Source: Archangium lansingense
GTDB lineage: Bacteria; Myxococcota; Myxococcia; Myxococcales; Myxococcaceae
Assembly: GCF_026626635.1 (NCBI RefSeq)
Contig: NZ_JAPNKA010000001.1
Coordinates: 558,001 to 622,000, forward strand
Length of the DNA: 64,000 bases
Direction of reading: 5' to 3'
Shown: positions 56,516-64,000 of the stretch, one piece after another
Numbering within the stretch: the stretch's first letter is position 1
Layout of the letters: the number at the start of each line of letters is the position of its first letter
Position numbers and translations under genes: made by a program
Notes under the pieces: generated by a model
Database searches by the model: none
What the model saw: only the letters and a program-made list of their open reading frames with translations
What the model was told of the DNA's origin: nothing

Positions 56516-56698
56516 GACACGCGGAGGGAGTTGTGCTGGGGCGCCGGGGCCGGTTGCCCGCAGCCCATCCGGGCACCCCTCCGAGGGGCGGCTTGGATAC
56601 CCCAGGAGCAGGGCGCGCTTCCACCCCCCGGCGGACCCAGGGCGCGAACGGGCTTCGAAGAGATTCCAGTGCTAGACAGTTGCTCCTGAGTTCCGAGG

Positions 56699-58336
56699 AT
56701 GATGCCAATCGAAATGACATTGCGCAGCCGGGTGCTGCTCTTCGCGTCGGTGGCGGTGGGGTGTGTGGCGCTGGCGGGAGGCGCGCTCTACTTGCTGGCG
56801 ACCCGGGGGCAGCAGGGTCTGGTGCAGATACTCGCCATCCAGGCGCAGATGGAGATCTACGGCCGGATGACGGACGACTCCTTCGGGTACCTGCACACGC
56901 TGCTCCATACGAATGAGACGGGCGGAGACACTCAGGCCGTGCTCGAGGAGCAGGAGAAGCGCTTCGAGGCGGCGTTCGGGCGCCTGCAGGAGTTGGTGCG
57001 CGAGGAGCATGTGGATGGCACCGAGGCGGAGGAGCTCGCGCACATCGAGCAGCTGTGGCGAGCGCACCAACGCTGGCTGAGGAACTCCGAGGAGCGTGTG
57101 CGGCGGGCTCCAACGGGGGCGGAGGCCATGCTGCTGCATGACGCACTCTACGCCTTCCGAGAGAACGTGACGCCGCACCTCGCGCAGGCCTGGGACACGG
57201 CGCGCGCGGACCTGGAGGCGCACAAGAGCAAGGGCCAACGGGAGCTGGGGCTCGGCCGGGTGACCGGGGTGCTCGTGCCGCTGGTGGCCGTGGTGCTCGT
57301 GCTGTCGATGGCCTCCATCATCTACCTCAACATGCGCCGCGCGCTGAGGACGCTGCTGGAGCACGCGGAGCGCATGGGCGCGGGGGACCTGGACAGCGAG
57401 CTGCCGGTGAAGGGGGATCGTGACGAGTATGACCTGATGGCGCGGGCCATCAACCGCATGGCCGTCCAGCTTCGGGCCGCGGCGCACGAGCGGGAGCGCT
57501 ACAACGCCCTGCTGGAGCAGACCGTGCAGCAGCGCACCGCCGAGCTGGAGCAGACCAATGCCCGGCTCACCGACAGCCTCGAGCAGCTCCAGTCCGCCCA
57601 GTCCCAGCTTCTCTTCGCTGACCGGCTCGCCACCGTGGGGCAGCTCGCGGCGGGCGTGGGCCACGAGCTCAACAACCCGCTCGCCTTCGTCCTCAGCAAC
57701 CTCAACTATGCCCAGCAGGTGGTGACGGAGATGGAGGCCGCTCCCACGTCAGTGGAGCGCCGGGAGCTGTTGGAGTCGCTCGCCGATGCGCGCGAGGGCG
57801 CCGAGCGCGTCCGCCTCATCGTTCGGGATCTGCGGATGCTGTCCCACCCAGATGACCGGGAGATGGGCCCGGTGGACCTGGTGAAGGTGGTGCGCAGCGC
57901 GGCGAAGATGGCGGCGCACGAGATTCGTGGCCGAGCGCGGTTGGTGCAGCAGGTGGACAACGTGCCCCCCGTGCTGGGCAACAGTGCCCGCCTGTGCCAG
58001 GTGTTCCTCAACCTGCTCATCAACGCGGCGCACGCGATTGCTCCGGGTGCGGTAGAGCGCAATGAAATCCAGCTCTCCGCCCGGGTGGACAACACCCAGT
58101 GCGTCACCGTGGAGGTACGTGACACGGGCAGCGGCATCCCTCGGGACAAGCTGGAGCGCGTCTTCGAGCCGTTCTTCACCACCAAGCCCGTGGGCGAGGG
58201 CAGCGGGCTGGGGCTCTCGGTGTGCAAGAGCATCATCTCCGCGCACGGCGGAGACATCTCCGTCGAGAGCGAGCCGGGCCAGGGCACCACCTTCCGCGTG
58301 AGCCTGCCGGTGTATGGCGGCGAGGCTCGCGCGTGA
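56699..58336 (+). CDS. Membrane sensor histidine kinase with HAMP domain
   Basis: Two membrane helices (about residues 10-32 and 195-215) flank a helical periplasmic sensor (four-helix-bundle type). A HAMP domain (about 215-268), a coiled coil, HisKA (AAGVGHELNNPLAFVLSN, His near 322) and HATPase_c (NLLINAAHAI, DTGSGIP, GEGSGLGLSVCKSI) follow. No receiver. Adjacent ATGs at 56699 and 56702 both follow GAGG closely; the second has the better spacing. Two CRP-like sites lie upstream, so the Crp-type gene next to it may control its expression. Confidence 0.93.
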   Translation: MMPIEMTLRSRVLLFASVAVGCVALAGGALYLLATRGQQGLVQILAIQAQMEIYGRMTDDSFGYLHTLLHTNETGGDTQAVLEEQEKRFEAAFGRLQELVREEHVDGTEAEELAHIEQLWRAHQRWLRNSEERVRRAPTGAEAMLLHDALYAFRENVTPHLAQAWDTARADLEAHKSKGQRELGLGRVTGVLVPLVAVVLVLSMASIIYLNMRRALRTLLEHAERMGAGDLDSELPVKGDRDEYDLMARAINRMAVQLRAAAHERERYNALLEQTVQQRTAELEQTNARLTDSLEQLQSAQSQLLFADRLATVGQLAAGVGHELNNPLAFVLSNLNYAQQVVTEMEAAPTSVERRELLESLADAREGAERVRLIVRDLRMLSHPDDREMGPVDLVKVVRSAAKMAAHEIRGRARLVQQVDNVPPVLGNSARLCQVFLNLLINAAHAIAPGAVERNEIQLSARVDNTQCVTVEVRDTGSGIPRDKLERVFEPFFTTKPVGEGSGLGLSVCKSIISAHGGDISVESEPGQGTTFRVSLPVYGGEARA

Positions 58337-58360
58337 GGGGCCCGGCTCAATGGCCGCCAC

Positions 58361-58987
58361 CTACCAGGTGGCGCCGAAGTTCAGGGTGCCCATGTAGCTG
58401 CCTCCCTCACTGAACGTCTCGTCGCCCGGCAGGTTGATGTCCGACGGGGGCACGGCCAAGGCGAACTCCTGGTCGAAGAGGAGGTTGTAGTTGAGGCGTG
58501 CATCCGCGGTGAAGTTGCCCACGTGCACGCGCAGACCGGCTCCCAGCGGGACGCTCCCCACGTTGTCGTCCCGGAAGCCCAGCGCGGTATTGCGGACGTT
58601 GTAGTGGCTGTAGCCGAGTCCGGCGAGCACGTAGGGCTGCACCGGGGCGGCGGTGAGGCCCACGGTGGCTACGGCCTGGCCTCCATTGCGCACCAAGTCC
58701 GGACCGCTCGTCTCCCCAAGGGGGACGGAGTCATCGAACTCGTTGAGCGCGCCAGAGTAGCCGAGCTCGAAGCCCAACACCTTGGTGGGCCTGATGATGA
58801 GGGTTGCCCCGTAGCCCACACCCGGGTTGACGTCCTGCCCGAGCGTATTGGTGTAACCCTCCACGCCGCCCCCCACCAGAACGCTTAAGCCTCGCATGTC
58901 CGCGCTGGACTCCTGTCCGCCCTGCGCCAGGGCATTTCCGGCCCAAAGGGCGAGCACCGCCACACCAGCGAATAGTGTCCTCTTCAT
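58361..58987 (-). CDS. Outer-membrane beta-barrel protein
   Basis: A signal peptide (about residues 1-22, ALAQ) is followed by alternating strands typical of an eight-stranded OmpA/OmpW-like barrel: GVGYGATLIIRPTKVLGFEL, PYVLAGLGYSHYNVRN, VPLGAGLRVHVGNFTADARL. It ends MGTLNFGATW with a terminal aromatic. GGAGG lies 6 bases before the ATG at 58987. Convergent with the histidine kinase, 24 bases between stops. Confidence 0.85.
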   Translation of the reverse strand: MKRTLFAGVAVLALWAGNALAQGGQESSADMRGLSVLVGGGVEGYTNTLGQDVNPGVGYGATLIIRPTKVLGFELGYSGALNEFDDSVPLGETSGPDLVRNGGQAVATVGLTAAPVQPYVLAGLGYSHYNVRNTALGFRDDNVGSVPLGAGLRVHVGNFTADARLNYNLLFDQEFALAVPPSDINLPGDETFSEGGSYMGTLNFGATW

Positions 58988-59131
58988 TCGTTCCTCCAGG
59001 AGGGGCTGTGGTCAACCTGGGGAAGCTGGGAAGCTCGTGCCATGGGACAGGCAGCGGACCGGGCGGCTATCCGCGCCTGTCTTCTCCGGGCCCCCGGCCC
59101 GGCTCCGCGTGGGCTCGGACGCGTACGCTCC

Positions 59132-60043
59132 TCACGCTGCCTTGCTCTGCTCGCGAGCGGTGGTACGGGCGCGCAGGGTGCGGCGACGGCCCTTGCGCAG
59201 CACCTCCAGGCGCACCTCGGGCTCGGGGGCGAGTGCCAGCAGGCGCTGGACGTCGTCCACACTGGTGACAGGCCGCTCGTCGATGCCCAGCAGCAGATCC
59301 TCCGCCTCGAGGCCTGCGTCGTCTGCCGGAGAGCCCTCGCCCACCTTCATGACCCGCACTGCGCGCGGCTGACCTACCTCCTGGGCATGCTGGGGCGGGA
59401 GGTTGATGGCGGTGGCGGCAATGCCGAGGAAGCGCCGCTCCACCTTCCCCCGCTGGATGAGCAGGCTGGCCACCCAGGCCGCAGTGGTGGCGCTCACCGC
59501 GAAGCCGATGCCCTGTGCGTACGGCAGCACCAGCGTGTTGAGGCCCACCACCTGCCCGTGCATGTTGAGCAGCGGTCCTCCTGAGTTGCCCGGGTTGATG
59601 GCCGCGTCCGTTTGCAGCAGCCCCTCGAGAATCACCCCATCGGGCAGCGGCAGGGTGCGATTGATGGCGCTCACCACGCCCAGCGACACCGACTGCTCCA
59701 GGCGGAAGGGGTTGCCGATGGCCATCACCAGCTGTCCCACGCGGACGTCATGCGGATCCGCCAGCGGCAGCGTGGGGAACTTCGTGCCTCCCTCGGCGCG
59801 CACCACCGCCAGGTCCGTGGGCTGGTCCGCCCCCACCAGCTCGGCGCGCACCTCGCTCCCATCGTGCAGCTCGAGCAGGAGCTTGCCCCGGCTGCGCACC
59901 ACATGCCGGTTGGTGAGGACGTAGCCGTCCGGTGTGAGGAAGAGGCCCGTACCGTGGCCTCGCGGGTGCTGCACGGCCACCACCGCGGGCGCCGCCTTGG
60001 AGACGAGCGACTCGAGCTCGTCGGAAAATTGCTGGAGAATCAA
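59132..60043 (-). CDS. S1C (HtrA-like) serine protease with PDZ domain
   Basis: A trypsin-like domain with complete triad: His47 (LTNRHVV), Asp77 (TDLAV) and Ser154 (GNSGGP). A PDZ domain (about 200-285, GSPADDAGLEAEDLLLGID) follows. It has no signal peptide or membrane segment, so it is likely cytoplasmic, unlike DegP. It begins with TTG at 60043, overlapping the TGA of the upstream protease gene, so both are made together. Confidence 0.9.
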   Translation of the reverse strand: MILQQFSDELESLVSKAAPAVVAVQHPRGHGTGLFLTPDGYVLTNRHVVRSRGKLLLELHDGSEVRAELVGADQPTDLAVVRAEGGTKFPTLPLADPHDVRVGQLVMAIGNPFRLEQSVSLGVVSAINRTLPLPDGVILEGLLQTDAAINPGNSGGPLLNMHGQVVGLNTLVLPYAQGIGFAVSATTAAWVASLLIQRGKVERRFLGIAATAINLPPQHAQEVGQPRAVRVMKVGEGSPADDAGLEAEDLLLGIDERPVTSVDDVQRLLALAPEPEVRLEVLRKGRRRTLRARTTAREQSKAA

Positions 60044-60936
60044 GACCGCCTCCCGATGGTGATGGGGACCTCACGCACTTCACCGGCACGCAGCACCTTC
60101 GCCTGCACCTGCGTGCCCACCTTCTCGTCGCCGAGGTAGCCGAGCAGCTCCTCGATGCTGTTCAGCGGCTGGTTCCCGAGGCTCACCAGCACGTCGCCCA
60201 TCACCAGGCCCGCTCGGTCCGCGGGGCCCTCGGGCTCGACGGAGAGGAAGATGAGACCACCCTCGTTGCCCACTCGCTCCGAGAGGTGCTTGGGCAGGCG
60301 GACGGGGTGGGCTCCGACGCCGAGGTAGCCTCGGCGGATGCCTCCGTGCTGCAAGAGGGCTTGGGTGACTCGGCCCAGCGTCTCCCCGGGAATGACGACG
60401 GCGGCGGTGCGCGACAGGGCCGCCGTGAGCAGGCCCAGGAAGCGGCCCTGTGCATCCACGAGCGCCCCTCCGGAGAAGCCGGGAGGCAGGTCCGCGTCCG
60501 TCTCCAGGTAGCGGTCGATGCGGCCACCCGCGAAGGTGCGCCAGCCCTCGCCCAACGCGCTGACAATGCCGAGGGTGGCACGTGCGGTCCGCCCGGGACG
60601 GCCGAGGGCGAGCACGAGGTGGCCTACCTTGAGACCGTCGAGCGGCGCAGGCGCGAGCGGCGTGAGGCCGGGGAGGTCTGCCTTGAGGACGGCGAGGTCC
60701 GTGGAAGGGTCTCTCCCGACGAGCTCCGCGGAGACGGTGCGGCCATCGGCGAGGCCCACGGTGATGGAGCCTTCGTGCTCGATGGCGTGGTGGGTGGTGA
60801 CGATGTGGCCCTCCGCGCTCCAGACGAGGCCGGTGGCACCATGGCGGCGGCGGGCCTCGATTCGGACGATGCTGGGAGCGAAGCGCTCGACGATGGAGGC
60901 GAGGGACTGGGAGAGGGCGGCGAGGTCGGCGGACAT
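60040..60936 (-). CDS. S1C-like serine protease homologue with PDZ domain
   Basis: The same design as its downstream partner: His50 (TTHHAI), Asp80 (TDLAVL), Ser155, then a PDZ domain (about 215-290, GPADRAGLVMGDVLVSLG). The nucleophile motif is GFSGGA where GNSGGP is usual, so the triad is present but the oxyanion region differs. No signal peptide. ATG at 60936 has AAGGAAA seven bases upstream. A divergent duplicate of its partner; possibly a heteromeric protease or a regulator of it. Confidence 0.85.
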   Translation of the reverse strand: MSADLAALSQSLASIVERFAPSIVRIEARRRHGATGLVWSAEGHIVTTHHAIEHEGSITVGLADGRTVSAELVGRDPSTDLAVLKADLPGLTPLAPAPLDGLKVGHLVLALGRPGRTARATLGIVSALGEGWRTFAGGRIDRYLETDADLPPGFSGGALVDAQGRFLGLLTAALSRTAAVVIPGETLGRVTQALLQHGGIRRGYLGVGAHPVRLPKHLSERVGNEGGLIFLSVEPEGPADRAGLVMGDVLVSLGNQPLNSIEELLGYLGDEKVGTQVQAKVLRAGEVREVPITIGRRS

Positions 60937-61026
60937 GAGCGTTTCCTTTCGCTTCAAAAGCTAAAAGGCACGCCCGCGCGGCACATCGGCGAGACGGATA
61001 GCCACCGACCTACCTAAACGGGTAGT

Positions 61027-61062
61027 CCCCCTCTCCCTTTGGGCGAGGGACGGGGTGAGGGT
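61027..61062 (+). repeat. GC-rich intergenic palindromic repeat
   Basis: CCCCCTCTCCCTTTGGGCGA followed by GGGACGGGGTGAGGGT. It differs from the other copies mainly in the centre (TTTGGGCGA). Confidence 0.75.
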
Positions 61063-61088
61063 CTTCCCCCAGAAGAACAGTGCCCCGA

Positions 61089-61127
61089 CTCTCCCCTCGC
61101 CCTTCGGGAGAGGGTCGGGGTGAGGGT
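61089..61127 (+). repeat. GC-rich intergenic palindromic repeat, second adjacent copy
   Basis: CTCTCCCCTCGCCCTTCGGG followed by AGAGGGTCGGGGTGAGGGT. It is in direct orientation 26 bases after the preceding copy, making a pair. Confidence 0.75.
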
Positions 61128-61154
61128 GCCACGGCTCCCGTGTTCCCCACTGTG

Positions 61155-61802
61155 TCAGAGCGTCACGAGTCCCATGCGCGCGGCTCTGACAACAGCCTCG
61201 GTGCGGCGCTGCACGCCGAGCTTGGCGAGCACCGCGTTCACATGGAATTTCGCAGTGTGCTCGCTGATGTCGAGCCGCTCGGCGATGGCCTTGTTGGAGA
61301 GGCCCTCGGCCAGCAACGCGAGCACCTCTCGTTCCCGAGGCGTCAAACCCTCCGGCGTCGACGGAGACGCCGAGGCTCGCGGGGTGGCCCTGAGCGCGGC
61401 GAGGGCCGGGTCGAACACGGAGAGCCCTCGGGCCACGGCTCGGAGCGCGGCGAGCAGCGGGGCGGGAGCCACATCCCGGAAGAGCAGCCCTCGGGCACCC
61501 GCGGAGAGCGCCCCCTCTCCGGCGGACTCATCGGGGACGAGCGCGAGCACGGGAGCGCCGAGCTCGGGGGCCTCCATCCGTCCACTCGGCTCGGCGGGGT
61601 GCAGACCCACGTCCCACAGCACGACATCGGGAGCGGCGTCGGAGCGCGAGGACTCCACCTCCGCCAGGGTGCCGGAGGCGATGACAGCGAGGTCTCCCGC
61701 TTGCTCGGAGAGGGCACGAGCGAGCGCACCCCGGGCGAGAGGGTCCTCGGCGACCAGGATGAGATGGACGGGGGCGGCGTCGGAGTCCAGCACAGTGCCC
61801 AT
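61155..61802 (-). CDS. NarL/LuxR-type response regulator
   Basis: A receiver-like domain (residues 10-130; E19/D20 acidic pair, D64 in VVLWDVG) precedes a LuxR HTH (about 150-212; LTPREREVLALLAEGLSNKA, HTAKFHVNAVLAKLGV). The usual receiver Lys is replaced by Arg in LLFRDVAP, so phosphorylation behaviour may differ. The ATG at 61802 is preferred to the longer frame to 61991. No kinase lies beside it. Confidence 0.85.
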   Translation of the reverse strand: MGTVLDSDAAPVHLILVAEDPLARGALARALSEQAGDLAVIASGTLAEVESSRSDAAPDVVLWDVGLHPAEPSGRMEAPELGAPVLALVPDESAGEGALSAGARGLLFRDVAPAPLLAALRAVARGLSVFDPALAALRATPRASASPSTPEGLTPREREVLALLAEGLSNKAIAERLDISEHTAKFHVNAVLAKLGVQRRTEAVVRAARMGLVTL

Positions 61803-61923
61803 GCCTAACGGGCCCCCTCGCGCTTTGCCCGGCGAGGCTGAAAACACCACGGCGGCGGCGGAGCGGCTCTGGGTCCGCTCCACCACCGCCGGGTGGGAAA
61901 CACTCGTGGGAAGTGGCCTGCTA

Positions 61924-62328
61924 CTACATCGCGGGCCGGAACTGGGGCTGCCCCCCAGCGCCACCGGGACCCTGGTACTCCGCGTCACCAAAGGCGAGCA
62001 TCGGGTAGAACACGAAGCCCAGCAGCATCAACCCGACGGCGAAGCCGATGCCCTTGCCGAAGGCATTGGCGAGGCTGACGGTCATCAGGATGGCGATCAC
62101 GAAGTTCACGAACGGGATGAAGAACAGCACCAGCCACCAGGCCGGCTTCCCGGCGATCTTCAGCAGCACGATGATGTTGTAGAAGGGCACGAGGCAGGCC
62201 CAGCCCGGCTGGCCCGCCTTGATGTTGATCTTCCACATCGAGGCAATCATCAGGGCGGCGAAGCCCAGGTAGAAGATCGCTCCAATAAAGCCAATGCCCG
62301 ACGAGGCGCCATCCATCTGCGATTCCAT
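61924..62328 (-). CDS. DUF5684-type small membrane protein
   Basis: Four predicted membrane helices with the conserved KAGQPGWACLVPFYNIIVLLKIAG-like core (split here: KAGQPGWACLVPFYN, then IIVLLKIAGKPAWW), and a Gly/Pro/Gln tail. This core is shared with the DUF5684 family, some of which are annotated as signal-peptidase-like, without catalytic residues here. GAGGGGG lies about 10 bases before the ATG at 62328. Confidence 0.8.
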   Translation of the reverse strand: MESQMDGASSGIGFIGAIFYLGFAALMIASMWKINIKAGQPGWACLVPFYNIIVLLKIAGKPAWWLVLFFIPFVNFVIAILMTVSLANAFGKGIGFAVGLMLLGFVFYPMLAFGDAEYQGPGGAGGQPQFRPAM

Positions 62329-62459
62329 CTTGTGAAACCCCCTCTTTCGATTCTGAAAGGTGTCCGACGAAACGGACGATTTTGAACAACGGCCCCAGGG
62401 TATAGGCCGAGCACGCACCCGAGCGCAAACCCGTGGAAGGGAGAGGGCCTCCTTGGGTT

Positions 62460-62900
62460 TTACGGCGAGTGCACCAGCCGCCGGGCGTCCCAGATGGCCA
62501 CGGCCAGCATCACGAGGGCGATGAGGTCCGTCGGGTCCACCGTATTGCTCGCTGGATGCCGCAGCAGGGCGGTGAGCACCGCCTCGTACAGCCTGTCGGC
62601 CGGGGGGGAGGTCTTGATGGCGGTGAAGAGGAGGCCGACGCCCAGTGCGGCCCAAGTCACCCGGCGCACGACGGACCGGGCCTCGCACGTGGGCCTCGCG
62701 AGCGTCCACAGCTCGGCGACGAGGAGGGGCGCGAAGTAGAGGCCCGCGAAGTCGGAGAGCTTCCCGGTGAGCCAGCCGGGTAGCAGGCCCGCCCCCTTGA
62801 GCACGTGGTCGTTGAGCGCCACCAACACCATGGCGGCCACCGGCAGCACGCGGGTGAAGAGGGCGGGACGAGCGTCCGCGAGCTCAGTTGCCGCCGCCAT
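62460..62900 (-). CDS. Membrane protein of unknown function
   Basis: At 146 residues, with about four membrane helices (VLPVAAMVLVALNDHVL, FAGLYFAPLLVAELW, VTWAALGVGLLFTAI, LIALVMLAVAIWD). The NDHVLKGAGLLPGWLTGKLSDFAGLYFAP stretch is read here in parts: NDHVLKGAGLLPGW and TGKLSDFAGLYFAP, typical of a small conserved bacterial family. Its start overlaps the upstream gene by 17 bases (ATG 62900, stop 62884), so the two are coupled. Confidence 0.7.
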   Translation of the reverse strand: MAAATELADARPALFTRVLPVAAMVLVALNDHVLKGAGLLPGWLTGKLSDFAGLYFAPLLVAELWTLARPTCEARSVVRRVTWAALGVGLLFTAIKTSPPADRLYEAVLTALLRHPASNTVDPTDLIALVMLAVAIWDARRLVHSP

Positions 62901-63459
62901 CCTGCGTCGCTCCTTGCGGTGGACTCTCGGGCCAGCGGTACACGCTCCGGGCATCGGCCTCGACGCGGCAGTTGCACCGGAACTGCATGGCCCCGATGCC
63001 GAAGCCGAGCTCCGCCTCCACCGGCCCATCCGGTGCGTACAGCGTGAGGAAGGCCGCCCCTGGCTCGGGCAGGAACGACGGCTGGCCCCGCTCCTTGTCG
63101 TCGAAGAGCTCGTCCTGCGGGGCGAAGAGCACGAAGGCCACCGTGCCGAGCGATCCCAGTTGCTCCCCCACCACGTACGAGGCGCTGGGAGAGAGTCTGG
63201 AGAACTCCTCGGCCGGCGGCGGAGTGGGGGAGAGGAGGCCCACGAGCCGTCCAGAGCGCGACCAGGTCCGGACGTACGAGTTGGAGGCGAAGCGCGTCCC
63301 TGAATCGCCTCGCACGAAGAACTCGAGGATTTCGGCGCCTCCACCGGGAAGCTGGACGGGGTAGGTGATGTAGGAGGGGGTGTAGGGCCGGGCCATCGAG
63401 GTGGCCAGCATCACCGAGCACCCCATGGCGAGCAGCAGGACACGGGCAAGAGGACGCAT
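62884..63459 (-). CDS. Secreted or anchored hypothetical protein, 191 aa
   Basis: An N-terminal hydrophobic segment (about residues 4-22, VLLLAMGCSVMLATSMA) could be a signal peptide or lipoprotein signal (Cys14, poor lipobox). The rest is beta-rich with a CNCRVEADAR stretch. No family recognised. Directly upstream of, and overlapping, the membrane protein gene. Confidence 0.55.
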   Translation of the reverse strand: MRPLARVLLLAMGCSVMLATSMARPYTPSYITYPVQLPGGGAEILEFFVRGDSGTRFASNSYVRTWSRSGRLVGLLSPTPPPAEEFSRLSPSASYVVGEQLGSLGTVAFVLFAPQDELFDDKERGQPSFLPEPGAAFLTLYAPDGPVEAELGFGIGAMQFRCNCRVEADARSVYRWPESPPQGATQDGGGN

Positions 63460-63605
63460 GGTGGAGGAACGTTACCGTGCGCCTCAGCCGCCGTCGCTGC
63501 CACCCGTGCCCGCATCCATATGCATGGACGACGCGGGGAGGTCAGGCAGGCCGGCTGTCAGCAGCAGCTCGGAGCGTGTATGGATGATGCGTGCGTCCCC
63601 CTGGC

Positions 63606-64000
63606 ATGAGCCCGTCCATTACCCAGTTCGGCAAGAAGGTCCCAGGCAAGGTCTATGTCGACCGGCCCGGTGCCTATGCCGTGATTGTCAACGCGCAGGG
63701 CGCGGTGGCGCTGATTCGTGTTCCCCAGGGCTATTTCCTCCCCGGCGGGGGAATCGATCCCAACGAGGATGCCCGCTCCGCGCTGGCCCGGGAGGTGCTC
63801 GAGGAGACGGGGCACGAAGTGCACGTGGTACGAGAGCTCGGCTGGGCCGCTCAGTTCCTCGTCGCCCGTCACGAGGAGCTCTACCTGAACAAGGTGGGGC
63901 AGTTCTTCGTCGCCCGGCTGGGGCCCAAGAGGCAGGCGCCGCACGAGGTGGATCATTCGCTCGAGTGGCTCCCCATGGCCGAAGCCAAGAAGCGGCTCCG
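63606..64000 (+). CDS. Nudix hydrolase (3' partial)
   Basis: The frame runs off the window end without a stop. The Nudix box G-x5-E-x7-REVLEETG is complete (GGIDPNE, then DARSALA, then REVLEETGHE) at about residues 47-70, so the catalytic metal-binding glutamates are present. It hydrolyses nucleoside-diphosphate-linked substrates; the particular one cannot be told. The ATG at 63606 has no obvious ribosome site; upstream frames are closed by a stop. Confidence 0.85.
   Translation, partial: MSPSITQFGKKVPGKVYVDRPGAYAVIVNAQGAVALIRVPQGYFLPGGGIDPNEDARSALAREVLEETGHEVHVVRELGWAAQFLVARHEELYLNKVGQFFVARLGPKRQAPHEVDHSLEWLPMAEAKKRL

Noticed and set aside
59028..59042. TGGCACG on the minus strand before the outer-membrane barrel gene
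   Set aside because: The -12 part lacks the GC in register, so a sigma54 promoter is not supported.

Overview
This 64 kb window is chromosomal DNA from a high-GC myxobacterium, most likely Cystobacterineae (Archangium/Cystobacter/Hyalangium-like). The grounds are the strong G/C third-position bias, an ELWxxDGT-repeat protein ending in a MYXO-CTERM sorting signal, several Pkn-type Ser/Thr kinases, sigma54 enhancer-binding proteins, an Oar-like TonB receptor, a Uma2-family protein and many VCBS, Kelch and TPR proteins. I see no rRNA, tRNA, CRISPR array, prophage or intact insertion sequence. The assignment rests on protein style, not on a marker gene.

Layout. 1-6.6 kb: the 3' part of a giant ELWxxDGT/HYR surface protein, a 53-codon acidic gene between two hairpins, an AAA ATPase and a VWA protein. 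6.6-10 kb: DsbD/ScsB-like reductase plus a redoxin. 10-18 kb (minus strand): a membrane protein, Uma2, a secreted VCBS-repeat protein, an FHA-sigma54 activator and a 1107-residue kinase, the last two in one operon. A sigma54-type promoter and clustered TGTACC half-sites lie between the activator and the VCBS gene. 18-20 kb: two relic gene fragments (Uma2 and redoxin ends), a Cys-rich protein pair and a GNAT enzyme. 20-22.8 kb: a NagG/NagH-like Rieske oxygenase pair in an operon with a ketol-acid reductoisomerase homologue that has lost key residues. 23-25.6 kb: a MarR-GNAT fusion and a beta-helix lipoprotein. 25.8-29.6 kb: a tightly coupled operon (secreted protein, TPR protein, TPR-barrel protein, histidine kinase) behind a second sigma54-type promoter with a TGTACC palindrome upstream. 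30.5-34 kb: acetaldehyde-type ALDH plus DUF779, divergent from an NtrC-type response regulator. 34-36 kb: Kelch and membrane proteins. 36-41 kb: a LodB-like flavoenzyme, a large orphan protein with LodA-like stretches, and an animal-type heme peroxidase.

41-48.5 kb: a TPM protein, a 2-hydroxychromene-2-carboxylate-isomerase-like protein, a TPR protein, a phospholipase D-like lipoprotein and an Oar-like receptor. 48.9-54.6 kb: an operon of coiled-coil protein, kinase, lid-less Hsp70 and J-domain protein. 55-58.4 kb: a Crp-type regulator and a histidine kinase with two CRP-like sites between them. 58-64 kb: an outer-membrane barrel, paired S1C proteases, a NarL-type regulator, small membrane proteins and a Nudix gene cut by the window end.

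The most interesting candidates are: (1) a possible kinase/FHA-sigma54 regulon with a shared TGTACC enhancer motif; (2) the peroxidase/LodA-like/LodB-like locus, which could couple peroxide production to peroxide use; (3) the Rieske oxygenase plus altered reductoisomerase operon. At least six copies of a palindromic GC-rich repeat are scattered between genes.
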